A DNA stretch of 64,000 bases from the NCBI GenBank assembly GCA_905250115.1, contig CAJNOI010000313.1, forward strand, positions 1-64,000. The letters run 5' to 3'. The position numbers were made by a program, and so were the translations under genes. The stretch is from Adineta steineri (taxonomy: Eukaryota; Rotifera; Eurotatoria; Adinetida; Adinetidae). Of the stretch, positions 11,050 through 26,106 are shown in pieces. The notes under the pieces were generated by a model. It was not told where the DNA came from, did not search any database, and was given only the letters and a program-made list of their open reading frames with translations. Each line of letters starts with the position of its first letter. Position 1 is the stretch's first letter.

Positions 11050-14000
11050 TCAATATTTCGGCTTCGTTTTTGTATTTGTCAATGTTGTCATATTATTATT
11101 ATTGTTAGTTATTCGACGATGTTCTTTACGATGAGCTCGACATGCACGTTGAGTTGTAAATGTCTAATAATCAAAAGAAATTATTCTATATTCTATAATC
11201 ATTATTTTCTTACCATTGAGCATTCATCAATATCACAGGTAAATTGAGTTGTAGATGAACTATCATTATTCATTATTGAATTATCATCATCCTAAAAGAA
11301 ATGAATTCGATTTTAAATGATAAAATAAATAACATACGATTTTAAATTCACTGAATGGTGATGAAGATGTTTCATCATCTAATTGTTGTTGTTTAGTTTT
11401 TATTAATTGAGATCTTCTTCGTCGAGTCATAACAGAACTTGTTCCTGTTGATAATATTTTTCGTGCAGATATATTTACTTTTGGCATATAATGAAATTCA
11501 ATACATTGTTTTATAGTTTTTGTTCCAACCTTTTTGTAATACAAAAAAAAACTATATATATATAAGTGAATGAAAAGAATAACTTACTGCTCGGCTAACA
11601 ACTTCAAAATTTTTTTCAGACGATTGTAATGCTCTTGTAAAAGCATCAATTTCTTCTTTTGTCCAATTATTACATTCAGAAAAATGATAACGATGTATTG
11701 GTCGACATTGTTTTATATCATTAGCTGTACCTTCAAGTAAACTAGCTAATGTACGTTGTAAATTACCATTATATTCATGTAATAACATATAAACTAATTC
11801 AAGTGGATATGATACTGGTGAAACACGTGGTGAAAATAAAAATGGATTCAGTTGATTTAATTGTTCAAATTTTTCTAATGCTTTTTCATCTTGTGATGTT
11901 AATTCAAGTGGTGAAAATAATAATTCATCGTCATTTTCTACAATGAAAATATATACAATCAGTATTCGAGTACTTAATAACTAACCTGTATAATCATCCA
12001 TTCTTGTTCGAAGTTTAGGTATAATTGCTTGATAGTCTCTTCCAATATTAATTTTTGGACCTGTTGAATCTTCTCCACCAGGTGTTATAGCAGGAGTTGT
12101 TGGTATTGATGGTGTTTCTCCTGATTGAGAAAAAGCTCGATAATAAAGGCCTGGACCTTTTCGAAATGGACTTAACATTGGTGGTGGTGTATATGGAGTT
12201 GATGGTATAGGATTTAATGCCATCTTTTCAGTATTAATACTTAATTGTTTTCGAAATTGTGATGCCCATGGAAATATACTTGGAGTACTTTCACGTTTCG
12301 TTGGTATTACTGGTGGAAGAATATTATCATAATTAAAATGTGTATTACTTGATGCAGATGATAATGAACTTGTACTACTAGATGATGGTGTACCAATAAG
12401 AAAACCTGACATTGGGTTTATTTTTATTGGACTATCATGATCAGCAACAATTTTCATTGATGAAGATTGTTCATCTTCGTCTTCTTCAGGTTCTACAATT
12501 ATTTGTTGTTGATCATCTTGTTTGACTTGTTTAATAGCATTCAAAATACGTTGTTTAGGTGTTATATATGATGAGGATGATGATGATATTGATGAATGTG
12601 ATGATGATGTTGATTTCATAGCTGGTGATAATTGCATGCCATTATTAGGTATTGTATGAACATGATTATCATTGCGCATTTGTAATGGAGATGATGGTGA
12701 AACATGACTAGCATTTGGATTTGTATATGGTGATGTTACCGGTGTATTTATGATTGCAGAAGTTGAATTTGGTACTAGAAAAAAAAACAAGATTGCTCAA
12801 TAAGTGTTTGAAAAACTTTATGTTCTGTTTTCACTAGCTGAAGGAATAAAATATGATTGTATCGGTGGGGGTGGTGGTGGTGTACAACGGATAGGATCAC
12901 CTAATGAAGGTGATGGTTGACAATGAAGATGAAAATCTTGATTGAGTAATTCAGTTTTTTGACGAAGAAGATGATGATGTAGATTTGTTGATAATGACGT
13001 TGTTGGCATGGATGGTGATGGAGTTACTTGAAATTGTGTAAAATTTGATGGACGTTGATGATATGAATATTGCGAATGCATTCCATTCATCTAAATTAAA
13101 TTTTAAAGTCTCGTATATTAATGATTATTCGTGCGTTATAATAGATTCTGATTCCTAACTTAAGTATTTCAATGTTCTTAAGAATTTACATAAGTAAATA
13201 TTAGATCGATGCAAGAATAATCGAAGTACTTGATATGCTATGCTTCATTAATCTGTCAAATAATGTTATTAAAATATGTACTATGTTTGCTATAGTATCA
13301 ATTGGTTTCCTAATAGTAATCTAGTAGTTATCTATTATAGTACCTGGTGATTTGGAATTGAATTAACTTGCATTATTCCATTTGAATTATTAATACGAGA
13401 TTGATCAAATCCAGGCATCGATAATGGACTTTGTTTTCGCATTTGTTTGTTTGGTGGTTGTACACTCATCGGATTTTGAATTGTATATGAGGGAAATGAT
13501 GTTGCTGAATTCGAAATAACAGATGATGATACTGAACGTGATCGTGACGATGACAGTCGATCATAAAATTGTTGTTGATGAACATCTGAAGGGGATGATA
13601 CACTTGAATATGGTGATTGTTGTTGATGGTGATGATACTGATGTTGATGATAAAGATCGTTCGTTGATGAATTCATAGGAACATCTTGTTCTTCTTTTTT
13701 AATTGCTATTGAAGTTGATGGTGAATTGATACGTTTTTGTTTTGTACTTGTTGCTGTATGTTTCGGTTTTTGTGTCTTAGGAGTTGAAGCCGGTGTTGGT
13801 TGTGTCTAAATAAACATATATTATCATTTCAAATAATAAAATATATTTAGATATACTTCATTAAATCCACCATGTAATCGCATATGACCATTAAGTGCAG
13901 CACCACTTTTAAAAGTTTTCTTACAAATTTGACATTCAACATATTTCTCTTCATCAAATGTATAAGTTGTTAGAATTTTATTTCCAGTTGATGTTCGAAT

Positions 14001-16288
14001 ATTAAATGATTGTTCATTATCAATTAATGATCGAGGAGAATTACTATCAACTGAATCAATTGAAAGTTCATTAGTTATTGATAAATCTTTTGTTTTAACA
14101 ATAGCTGTTTCAGGTAAAAATCTTTTATATTCTTCATGTCCACCTTCATGAATAGCAGCTAATATATCTTGATGACTATTTTCAATATGTCGTTTTAATG
14201 AACGAGCATCACAATATGTTCGATTACAACTAGGTACACGACATTTATGTGGTTTTTCTTCTTCATGTGTTAACATATGACCATTACTGAATTAAAAAAA
14301 CACATATTCATTGTGACTATCTATATATTTTACTTACAGATGATCAAGTCGTTTAAAGCCTTTATTACATTTTGCGCATTTATGTTTTCGATCTTGACTA
14401 TGCGTTAATTTGTGTTTTGCCAGAGCACTTTTATTTGCAAATATCTAAAGACAATGATATAATGACTAACGAATTCATTCAAAAATTAGATTAGAATAAA
14501 ATATGCAGTTCATAATGAAAATTTCCTATTTCCTGAACTATTCTATTGTTTTTCTTTACTTTGTTGCATTCCGGATGTGTACACGTATGTCGACCTTGTT
14601 GTAATGGCATTGTATTGGTATTTGTTTGATTATTACCGGGATCGATTGATGTTAATTTAACATCAGTTGAAAGTGGTGATGATGAAGAAGGTGATCTTCT
14701 TTGTTCTAGAAAATAATTTATTTAAAAAAACAAAATGTTTTTCTTCTAAAATTACCGGAAGATTGTAACATCTGACTAAAGATTCTTGATGAAGTATTAT
14801 GACCACTACTGTTTGTTGAACTATGATTACTATTATCATCGTGAATTAAATTATTCGAAGAAAGTTTTTTTGTTCGAACATCTGGATTTATAATTAATGG
14901 TTGAATTAATTTATCTTGATTCGTACTTTCAATATTATCATTATGCGTATTTTTTAAATGTACTTGTTCAGGTATATTTCCATCAAAACTGAAAAATGAT
15001 CCATCTGTTGATGATAATTTCAGATTATTATTATTTGGTGTCGTTGCTAATCCAAAACCAGCACTTGGTAAAGGACTAAAAGTTTTTTGAAAATTATTTC
15101 CAATAGGTAACTTATTATCAGGATGATCATCGGATGCAAGTGGATTAGGTGGAGTTGTTAATATATGTGATGCACTACGAAGATATAAATGTGGTGATAA
15201 TGATCTTGTATCTGCTGGAGTTGTTGATGTAATTTTCGAGTTATTAAGAGATTTATTTTGTTGATCACCAAGTATATCTTGAGAATTTGAATCAACATCA
15301 GCTAAAAAAAAATAATAAATTTATTATATCGTATCAATATGAATGACAGCGTCCAATTTGATTGGATATAAAAACAAGATTCTTTCTTTCCAAGCAGAGA
15401 AACGAAAACCGGGGTTATTATTCATGGTTCACTGATTTTGAATAAGCGATTATGGTATTTTTTTTCCTTCTCTCTTCTTTAACTTATAAACATAAATATA
15501 ACTTACCAACAAGAGCATCAATTGAAGCTGATGGATCTTCATCATCATCCATTGATATCGATGCAACATTTTCATTCATTCGTTTGACCATCAATGGACT
15601 CAGGACTGGATTTGACCATTGTTGTTGTTTTTGAATCTGTACAGAATGTAGACGATTATTATGTGTTTGTGTTGGTGTTGAAGGTTGACTTGTATTCGTT
15701 GTTTGATGACCATTACTTGTTACATTAACCTTTAAATAAAAAATTAGAAGAAAATAAAATCTTTTATTTTTATTTTACTTGTAATGTTGATGGTGGGAAA
15801 TAAAAACATTGGTGATAATGATTTGGTGATGCTTGTAATGGAAATGTATGAGGTGTATGTTGATGATGTAAATATGGATCATGTATTTGTTGTTGCTGCG
15901 GCTGTTGTTGTTGTTGTTGTTGTTGATATAAATGAAGATTAGGTTGTTGTTGTTGAGGATGATGATGTGAATGTAATTGTAAATGTTGCTGTTGTTGTTG
16001 TTGTTGCGGTTGATATTGAAATGTAGCTGTATATGGTTGAGATGAATGGTGAATATGTTGTTGATGATGATTATTTGTTTGTTTTATATAACATATTGGT
16101 GCTGAATATATACCCGGATCATTTGCTTGTTGGGTATTATTATGATCAACAATGGATAAATCAATATTACTTGGTCGACTAGCTCGACGAAGTGTTGATA
16201 TAGGTGGATAATGATACTGTTCAGTATTTGTTGTTGTTGTTGATGATGAAGTCGGTTTAGATGTTGAAATTTTTGTTGAATGCATCAT
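11050..16288 (-). CDS. C2H2 zinc-finger protein with ELM2 and SANT domains (TRERF1/ZNF541/MIDEAS-like)
   Basis: Thirteen exons splice in phase to 1400 aa: 16288-15779, 15729-15507, 15301-14756, 14705-14560, 14444-14338, 14286-13857, 13805-13344, 13090-12835, 12774-11986, 11937-11588, 11529-11338, 11291-11214, 11163-11050. The N-terminal third is Q/H/S/P-rich, with polyglutamine. Four C2H2 fingers follow at about 468-491, 498-518, 525-548 and 629-649; the last contains ALNGHMRLHGGF as in vertebrate TRERF1/ZNF541. The ELM2 start INIGRDYQAIIPKL is at about 1139, the SANT domain (NNWTKEEIDAF to QCIEFHYMPK) at about 1243-1290, and a final C2H2 finger at about 1355-1377. ELM2-SANT pairs recruit and activate HDAC1/2; TRERF1, ZNF541 and MIDEAS are linked to the MiDAC-type deacetylase complex, so a nuclear corepressor scaffold is inferred. 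The start is the ATG pair at 16283-16288; an alternative first exon may exist at 18257-18283. Confidence 0.9.
15887..16016 (-). repeat. CAG/CAA tract encoding polyglutamine
   Basis: Within exon 1 of the ELM2-SANT gene, mixed CAA/CAG codons encode glutamine runs separated by histidine-rich spacers. It is a low-complexity coding tract, probably length-variable between alleles. Confidence 0.85.
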
Positions 16289-18256
16289 GTTTTTTTTTGT
16301 AATAAAAATATAGACTAGAAAATCACTGTTCGACAATGCATAGAGTACAGAATATAATAACAAAATAATAAAAAAAATAAACAGAAAATCTAGAATATAA
16401 AAGAAAGGAATTTATTTTTTAATTTTTTGTTTTGTTATTTATTTCCTTGTCTTTTTCTTTCAAAACGTATGTTTATATCTGAAAATGAAATGAATAAGAA
16501 GCAAAAAAAAACTACCTGTGCAGGTAAGGTAAAAATAAAATGACGAATACATGTATAGAGGACATTAGAAAATAAAATAAAAGGAAGAACAGAAACATAA
16601 GTGTCGAAAAGGCGAAAAGATCAAAAACCTTAATGTGATGTTAACCTTACATAGGGTATTGGTTTTCATTCGAGTAAAAAATAATAATCAACAATATTGA
16701 AAGATAAATAAAAAAATAAGAAAATAAAAATTTTAGATTTATATATAATTCGATCGAAACAAATTGAGTATATTAATTCGAAATAAATAGACTAATTTTT
16801 GTCACAACTGATTAATGATAAGTAGAATGATTTTTCAAAAGGAAATTTCCAAAGAAAATATTTATCGAGTAAATGAAAATGATATTTAGATGATGAAATT
16901 TCAGATAAAAACATCAGATTTCTGTCTGTAATATTTTCAATATTATAGACATGTATACAACTGTACATGTATTATAGATGTCGCTTATTTTTTTATGTTA
17001 ATTTTCTTCGATAATTTTTAAAAAAAATATCATTCATCATAAAAGAAATTATTAATTAAAATAGTCAAAAATTTGTTAAAAAAATATAATACTAGATGGC
17101 GTTAAGCAATGACTGAAAGAATTAAAAAATTTTGCATGTCATCGTTCAAAAACACAGGCAATCAAATATTCAACCATATAATGAACTAGTTAATTTTTAA
17201 TTTCCTATCAAAAAATTTATTGCTACAGAAATCTATGTCACTATTCTAAATATATCGAATGACTAGACATCAATACCAGAAATGTACTGAATGTCACTCT
17301 AAATAGACTAAAGTTATTCTACAATTGTTCATAAAAATCTATTTGAAAATATAAATGTCATATAAAAAGAAATACTTGCATGACTTTCTTAAATTTTAAT
17401 CACCTAATCAACATCAATAAAATACGAGAAAAACATAAGCGTACTCTTTGTCAACATAATTCCAGCACTCTTTCATTATGTTGAGTTTGCTTCGTCGTAG
17501 TAGCCTGGTTAATTCTTTCTCTTGATGTCTTCTTTTTTTCTTCTCCTCTCTTCTATTCTTAATTCAACGCTAAACATTAAGGCAAGAGTGACAGGAAAAA
17601 TAACAAAGAATATTTCTCAAGTCACATAAACAAAAGAAAGAAGAAAAAAAGAATAAAATGATGTTATGTTCTGAAATAATGAGTCTAAATTGATTCCACG
17701 TGCTTTTTTATATTTGTACATAACATAATTCATCTAGATGAGTAGTTGACAAAGTACACCTAACTTTTTACAATAATAAAAAGCAATGTAAATATTTTTA
17801 CGTATTCAGACATAGAGGAAAAAAAGAGATTAAATATTATTCATAACTCAAGCATGAGACAGTTATAAAAAAACAAATCGTGTAATTTCTTTCTTCTCTA
17901 CTATTTATATTCATTGAACATTAATCATAAACTTTTACATCTTTAATATTTATATAGATAATTGATTTCAGTTTTTTTTCTAAGCAAAATAATTTTACGA
18001 AAGATATTAATAATTATTTGGTGCGAGTAGCAAAGAAAAATTTTCTATTCGAAATAGTAATTTTCTGCTTCAATAAATATGTATATGAAATAAACTATTA
18101 TTATTTGTTAAATGATATATTTATAGCCTATCTACATTTTGTAACAAAATATCCAGGTCGTTAAGTGATCAATAATCAACATACTCTAAATATTTTTTTG
18201 CAAAATTATTTCGCCAGATTAAAAAAAAAAGAAAATTAATTATTAATAGATTTTAC

Positions 18257-18283
18257 CTGGATATGATGATAACCAGACGACAT
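18257..18283 (-). other. Candidate alternative first coding exon of the ELM2-SANT gene
   Basis: On the minus strand, ATG followed by eight codons (MSSGYHHIQ) ends exactly at a GTAAAA donor in phase 0. That phase fits exon 2 of the ELM2-SANT gene at 15729, which begins GTT AAT GTA, but not exon 1. The exon would give a protein lacking the Q-rich N-terminus. Seen: start, donor and phase. Inferred: its use. No transcript evidence is available. Confidence 0.3.
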
Positions 18284-19346
18284 ATTATGATTATGTTTGT
18301 CTCATATACTACGGTTGTTATTATATATTTTTTAGATAAATAAAAAGAAAAACAGATATCTTCTTGATATATATATATATCACATATACAAAAAATATGT
18401 TCATAGATAAAATTATTTATAACACATTCATTAAATTAAATCATGTTTTACATTGTTATTTATAATTTAAAACTTTACGGTAGTTCATTTATTTTTAGTC
18501 AGGCTTTAGTGTACGATATAAATCTTATTTTTTTTTAAATTAATTCTAAAATTAGAAAATCATGATATATTTTAGTGGGACATAATTACATCGAATGCTA
18601 ATAATGTACTAATAAAAAGATACAAGATTATATATTTTCAAGTAGCTCAATGAAAAATTAAATAAACATTACCTCGAGATAAAGATTACCTTCAATTGAA
18701 GGTAATATTGATGGAAATCATTACAATCTAATCGATTATGATGGTATCAATTTGTTGATATCTCATCAATCTATTCTAATGATTAAAATAACAGAGAAGT
18801 TTTTTTGTTCTTCTCCTCATGACCATTTGTATACTAAACAATTAATTTCATGTTTAGCAAGAAAAGTATTGACAGATTTGCAATTAGTAAAAATACCCAT
18901 TATTTATTTGAGAATTTTGAAATCTACAGTCGGTAGAAATATGTTTATTTTATGAGTCAAGTCATACTTGTGTACATGATGTCATTAGAAACATATCACA
19001 ATCTCGTTTTGGTTGTTAAGAATAATGAGAATAATGAAAAAAAAGGAAAAAATGAAATTGACGTCATCAGTGTGACGAATTTCATCAAAAAATATTTTGT
19101 GACTATGACCAATGTTTAATTACGGTTAGTCACAGAAAATTGTTAATGTAAGCAATTGATTATAATCGATTATATATTTTAAGTTTTGTGTAAATCTAAT
19201 CAAACTATTTCATGTTTAATTACCATGACTGTAAAGAATTTTTCATTAGTTTTAAAGCAATATTAATAATACGAATCGAAATTACAAAGTTCATTTTATC
19301 TTCTATACACATACGAAAACTGAGCCTTACTATATTCCAATAAAGT

Positions 19347-19485
19347 ATGCCCGACTTACCAAGCGGCGTCCACAGCTGCAGGAAAATAGTTTTTCGTTTT
19401 CGCTGGAATTTTTTTCCCCGTACTCCCCTACAGGTATTTTTTTCTCAAGGGGTGTGCACGTGCACACCCCCTGGTTACACCCCTG
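19347..19485. repeat. GC-richer repeat fragment with a 22 bp perfect palindrome
   Basis: An island of higher GC in AT-rich DNA. It contains a perfect 22 bp palindrome at 19449-19470 (half GGGGTGTGCAC) and ends CTGGTTACACCCCTG. The base composition and abrupt borders suggest a piece of a dispersed element, class unknown. Confidence 0.45.
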
Positions 19486-20057
19486 TATTTTGTACAATAC
19501 TATTCTAACCAATCATTTTCTTTTGTTTATATTCGTAACTTCTAACCTTTCATTTGTAAGTATAACTAATGCTATATTTTTTTGTTCTAAATTTCAATTA
19601 AACTTATGTGACCATTGCACAATCGATAGTCGATGCAACACATGCGATAGGATTTCAAAGAATATATTAGTATTAGGTTAAATCTTGATTTAAAATAGAA
19701 TTGAATGAACCGCTTCGTACTCATATATATTCATCATATGTATAAAAAAAAGGAAGAAATAAAATACACACTCGAAAGAAAACAAACTACGGGAGTGAAT
19801 CACTTGTCTGCAAAAGAAAGAAAAAGAACGAAAAAAAAAACGTTATGCGACACTGTTCAGTCAGCATTGAAAAAAAGAAAAGGAGTTCTTTTTTTTTCTA
19901 ATATACTAGTCCTCGACTAGTCATAGAAGAAATCAAAGAATTTCGAGCAAGAATAAACGAAAGAAAAACAAACAAATCATGAAATGTCAATATCGAGAAA
20001 AAGTATGACAAGCTGTATTATTAACACAACATTAATGAAAAAGAAGAAGAAGAGTAT

Positions 20058-22633
20058 TTAATCAGTTTTCGCATGTCCAAGTACAGAACGCATTGCAGAT
20101 TGTAAACATTTTGAATACACGGGTTGAAATGCCTGAAAAAGAAAAAAAGAATTTTCTTCTCTGTTACATATTATAGATCATCTTCAACTTACATTATTCC
20201 AAACAACATCAGCAAAATGATCGATATATTCGCCCACTTCTGCATATTCTCCTGAATATTTTGCATATAACCATACAAATAATAAAGCAAAACAAACCCA
20301 AAATGCAAACATAAATATAAAATTAATTCCTCCAAGCCAAAATGTATCCAATAGACCAGCGATTAAATAACATATAACCATTGTTGATATAAATGTTGTT
20401 GGTGTACGACTGAATGCAAAGACATTTTTTGAATCATTATGTTTTTTATAATTCGCTACAAATCAAAATGAAATTATTAAATGTAGAGAAAGAAATTTAT
20501 TCTCTTACAGTAAAGTTCGGCAATTTCATTTTCTAATTCTTGTAGATAACTTTGGGACATTTGTTCACCACCCATTTTACGTGCACAACGAAATTTTTCA
20601 ATTGATTGTCGACGAACTTCTTGATGAAGAGTATCTAATTGATTTGGATGAATATATGGTCGATCACCACCACAATGCTTTTATTTGTATAGAAAAAAAC
20701 GAAATATAGTTTCATGCGTTCATAAACTTATAAAACCAGTCAGATTTTTTTTGATGCTCTTGCAAAGGTTTATTTATCCATTGATTTTTCAAGCCTTATG
20801 GGAATATGACTGAAATTGTCTATAGGGATAAGGAGAAAAAATCGATTAAGATGTGTTACATAATAAACCTTTGTAACAGTGTTGGAAGATACGATTCACT
20901 TCATTTTAATAAAAAATTTTGGATGAACAGACGCTTTTAATTATATTTATTTATGAAGTTTTATTACCTGCTCTATTGCACGAATATAAAATTCTTTTGC
21001 TGTTGATTTAGCAGCTAAATTATTAGCTTCAGCTGTTGCCTGAAAATAATGAGAAAAAAAATAATAACAATATGATATAATTATTCTTAAGTATCAATAA
21101 TAGTAGTGTCAAAAACGGAAATGATTGGATTTTTTCTATCTGTCAACAATCTATATGATATGAATTCTTTTTGACACGTTATTATATAATCTATATGCTC
21201 CGAACAATACCAATATATTATAACAGATCAATAAGATTTCTGGTATTATACATTTTAAAGGTTAGAATATGTATGGATACGTACTTCAAGCATAGCTTTT
21301 GGTGATGGTAAAATTCCCGAAGCAAATACAGCGCAATAACTCTGAAACGAAAAATTAACATTTTTTCTTTTTATATTGGAAATTATGTACTTTAAAGTAT
21401 TCAAATAAATCCGTAGATGTAATTTGTTCTCCATTTATTTCTTTAATAAAATTTTCATTTTCAATATTAAATGTTTCTGGTATAAGTGATTGTAATTGTG
21501 TTTTAAAATCTGTTTCGATATCTAAAAAACAATCAAAATAAATTAAAATTAATAAAATAACTTTTTGTTTTTCTTCTAACCTGATAATCGTCCATCGAAT
21601 TCTTTTCGATTTGTTACTTTAAGACCAGGATGTGGCATAAGAAAACAATTTACTTTACGAAAACATTGACGTAAACGTGAACGAACTAATTCAAGATCAC
21701 GATGTTGATTTTCTCGAATCTAATTCAAATAAAATCAATAAAGCTTTATAAACTAATTTTCTTTTCTTACCTTTAAACGATCCGATAAAACCTCTTCTCC
21801 ACCATCAAAACCATACGGTGTTTCATATTCAAATTGCCAATCACGTACAAGAAATGTTAATTGCTAATAATAAACAAATATTTTCATTTTCCAAATACAA
21901 AAAAAAAAGTAACAAACTTGAAATGGTGATGTATGATATGCATCAATAGCTAAAACACCATACTCAGCAAAAAATGATAAATGTTGTAAATTATCTTCTT
22001 GTAAATTATGCATTATATTATAAACAGTTACACTACTAACCATTAATGTTAATGCAAATATAAATGCATTTTCAAATACAGTTGAATTAGAATCAAATGT
22101 TCCTTGTGTATCCATAAGGAAAACTGCAATCTAATTGAAAAAAAAAATATTTTTTTAAAATATATTTTAAGATATGATATCTGTACTTCTTCTCCATTTG
22201 GTAATGATAAAAGAAATGGTTCACTCCACATAAGCATTCCAGTTGTATGGCGAGTAGCTCCACCACGCCAATCGAAACCTTTTAAAGGTTCATTTTCTTT
22301 TCCGAGCCATTCTTTATTATCCTAAAATATATATACATATATATTAGATTTTATAAAAATTAAAAATTTACCTTAGCTCGTAAATAACGAAGAAAAAAAT
22401 CAAGCATAAACGATTTTCCTTTACGGAAATCACCTGCAATTGATACAAGTCCAATCTAAGATTTAATAAAAAATGATTAATATTAATTAAATATTTAATT
22501 TTACACGTACTTTTTTTCCGAGTGCTCGTTTATTATATAATATATTTTTTAATTTTTTTTCATCTAGTACAAACTTATGATCTTCAGTTATAGTTACTAT
22601 TTGTACAGGCCCTGCTGACGATGATTGCTCCAT
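20058..22633 (-). CDS. ATL: Atlastin, dynamin-like GTPase for ER membrane fusion
   Basis: Twelve exons join in phase to 517 aa (vertebrate atlastins are about 540-558): 22633-22511, 22455-22372, 22321-22187, 22130-21918, 21863-21771, 21719-21581, 21521-21391, 21341-21285, 21039-20968, 20677-20509, 20455-20193, 20132-20058. The G1 P-loop GDFRKGKS is at 49-56, G3 MDTQGTFD at 120-127, and the atlastin-type G4 FLVRDW at 189-194. A helical middle domain follows. Two close hydrophobic segments at about 429-447 and 450-470 form the membrane hairpin, and the C-terminal tail ends SVLGHAKTD. Atlastins tether ER tubules in trans and fuse them on GTP hydrolysis, building three-way junctions. Two donors are GTTTGT-like or otherwise weak but keep the frame. 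The gene is divergent from ANKRD42 over 396 bp. Two introns are long (exon 8-9, 245 nt; exon 9-10, 290 nt), the latter holding a small inverted-repeat element. Confidence 0.93.
20761..20875. mobile_element. Small MITE-like element in an atlastin intron
   Basis: TGCAAAGGTTTATT (20761-20774) is mirrored by AATAAACCTTTGTA (20862-20875), 13 of 14 positions complementary. The roughly 115 bp unit lies inside the 290 nt intron between atlastin exons 9 and 10, making that intron unusually long. No coding capacity and no convincing target-site duplication were seen. Confidence 0.45.
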
Positions 22634-23029
22634 AGTAAAAAATTAGATATCAATCTAAACACAAACAAAACAACATAACCCGTGTAAAGGTGAAATCAAA
22701 CAAAATACAGAATCGCATTTTTTTTTATCTTGTAAGGCAAGATCGAGTCCTGTGACTCATTCAGCCAATGGTAAAGCTCGTTTCAGATGCCGCTGAAAAT
22801 CATAAAAATTTTCTCGAAGATTCTTATTTTTATTATAGAGTAAAAGAAATAAAAATAAACTTAACTTCTATTTGTTTATTTAAATCCTTTTAAATACATT
22901 AAAAGTATTCTGTTTATATTTTACAATTTATTAACAAATCACTTACATCTTAATAAAGGTTAAAACTAAGCAACAGGAAGATATACCAAAATTCGATTAA
23001 CCATCATAAAAATATTAGATATTTCAAAA
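22634..23029. promoter_or_regulatory. Divergent promoter region of atlastin and ANKRD42
   Basis: 396 bp separate the two start codons. A TGACTCAT (AP-1-like) site lies at 22753-22760 and a CCAAT box in GCCAATGG at 22764-22771, close together about 125 bp upstream of the atlastin ATG. The sites are read directly from sequence; their use as a shared promoter is inferred from the head-to-head arrangement. Confidence 0.5.
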
Positions 23030-25096
<2,067 letters not shown>

Positions 25097-26106
25097 TAAT
25101 TAGCTGTTTTTTGTATTTTATTTGCAATATAAAAATTTATATTCAACTAATTACTGTACGAAAAGTTGCTATGTATCAATAGAATTCTTTTATGTTATGA
25201 AATCGTACAAATGTATTTAATAATCTTACTCCCGTTGCTATGTATACTTTCAAATAATATATCACATTCTTTTGTAAACTAATATACGAAATACCTGTTG
25301 AAACGAATACATAAGAAATTTAATCAGAGAACAACAACAATAATCTCATTTTTGAAAATATTTATTCTTTGATTTAAACGAATGATGTATAATATATTAT
25401 ATTCGTAGTAAAACATACGATTAAATACGACATCTATTGACATTATCAGTAGTAACGAAGGTTTTTTTCATTTATGTTCTTGTTCGTTATTAATATTATC
25501 CATTCAAAAGTAAGTCTCATGTAAAATGAATTACTATCCGTTAATAGTACAAATTTTATCATATTCTAAGCGTTTGATAAGTATAAATTCCTATCGAATG
25601 TATTGGGTCATACCCATGATCTATTAGCTATTGAGTTATCGTAGATAGAATCAATCAAAGTAAGTCAATGAGTGCAGAATCGATATAACATACTTGTACA
25701 GTACATTTTACTATGCTGTTAATAATGTCAAATACTTTCGAATATCTTCAATTATAACAAGAAAAATGTATTACAATCATATGATATTCAGTAAGTTTAT
25801 TAGATATTTATTGAAACATAATATTTTTGTAATTTTGCTAGATATGAACGTAAATTAAAATTCAAAGAACGTGAGCTTGATTTTGTCTTCAACAAATCGA
25901 TGGATAATGTACAACTGAGTGACAAATGAATATATCTATGGAAGATTAGAATAGAACTATATATTACTTTATTTTTTATGAATAAATATAAATTTTGTGT
26001 TAATTTATGAAATAGAAATAAAGAAAAGCATATTGAATCATTGATTTTTGTTTTTCAGACATTATTTTGTTTGTTTGCATTTTTTGTTTGGAAAGATTAT
26101 TCTTTC
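25097..26106. other. Spacer between ANKRD42 and POLRMT with a possible orphan exon
   Basis: This is mostly AT-rich spacer. At 25842-25929 (+) a segment after a TTTTGCTAG acceptor reads YERKLKFKERELDFVFNKS and continues to a stop (TGA, 25927-25929). It looks like a terminal coding exon, but no partner exon was found. It could be an alternative 3' exon of ANKRD42 or a gene remnant. Confidence 0.4.

Larger units (their letters stand above)
16289..20057. other. Long AT-rich stretch between ELM2-SANT and atlastin genes
   Basis: About 3.8 kb with no supported gene. It includes the 5' flank of the ELM2-SANT gene, a candidate alternative first exon (18257-18283, minus) and a GC-richer repeat fragment (19347-19485). 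Small open frames at 18.7-19.9 kb lack any family resemblance and partly read through the repeat fragment. Confidence 0.55.

Noticed and set aside
19454-19920. Several overlapping short frames on both strands
   Set aside because: They run through the GC-rich repeat fragment and A-rich simple sequence; no conserved features or splice context.
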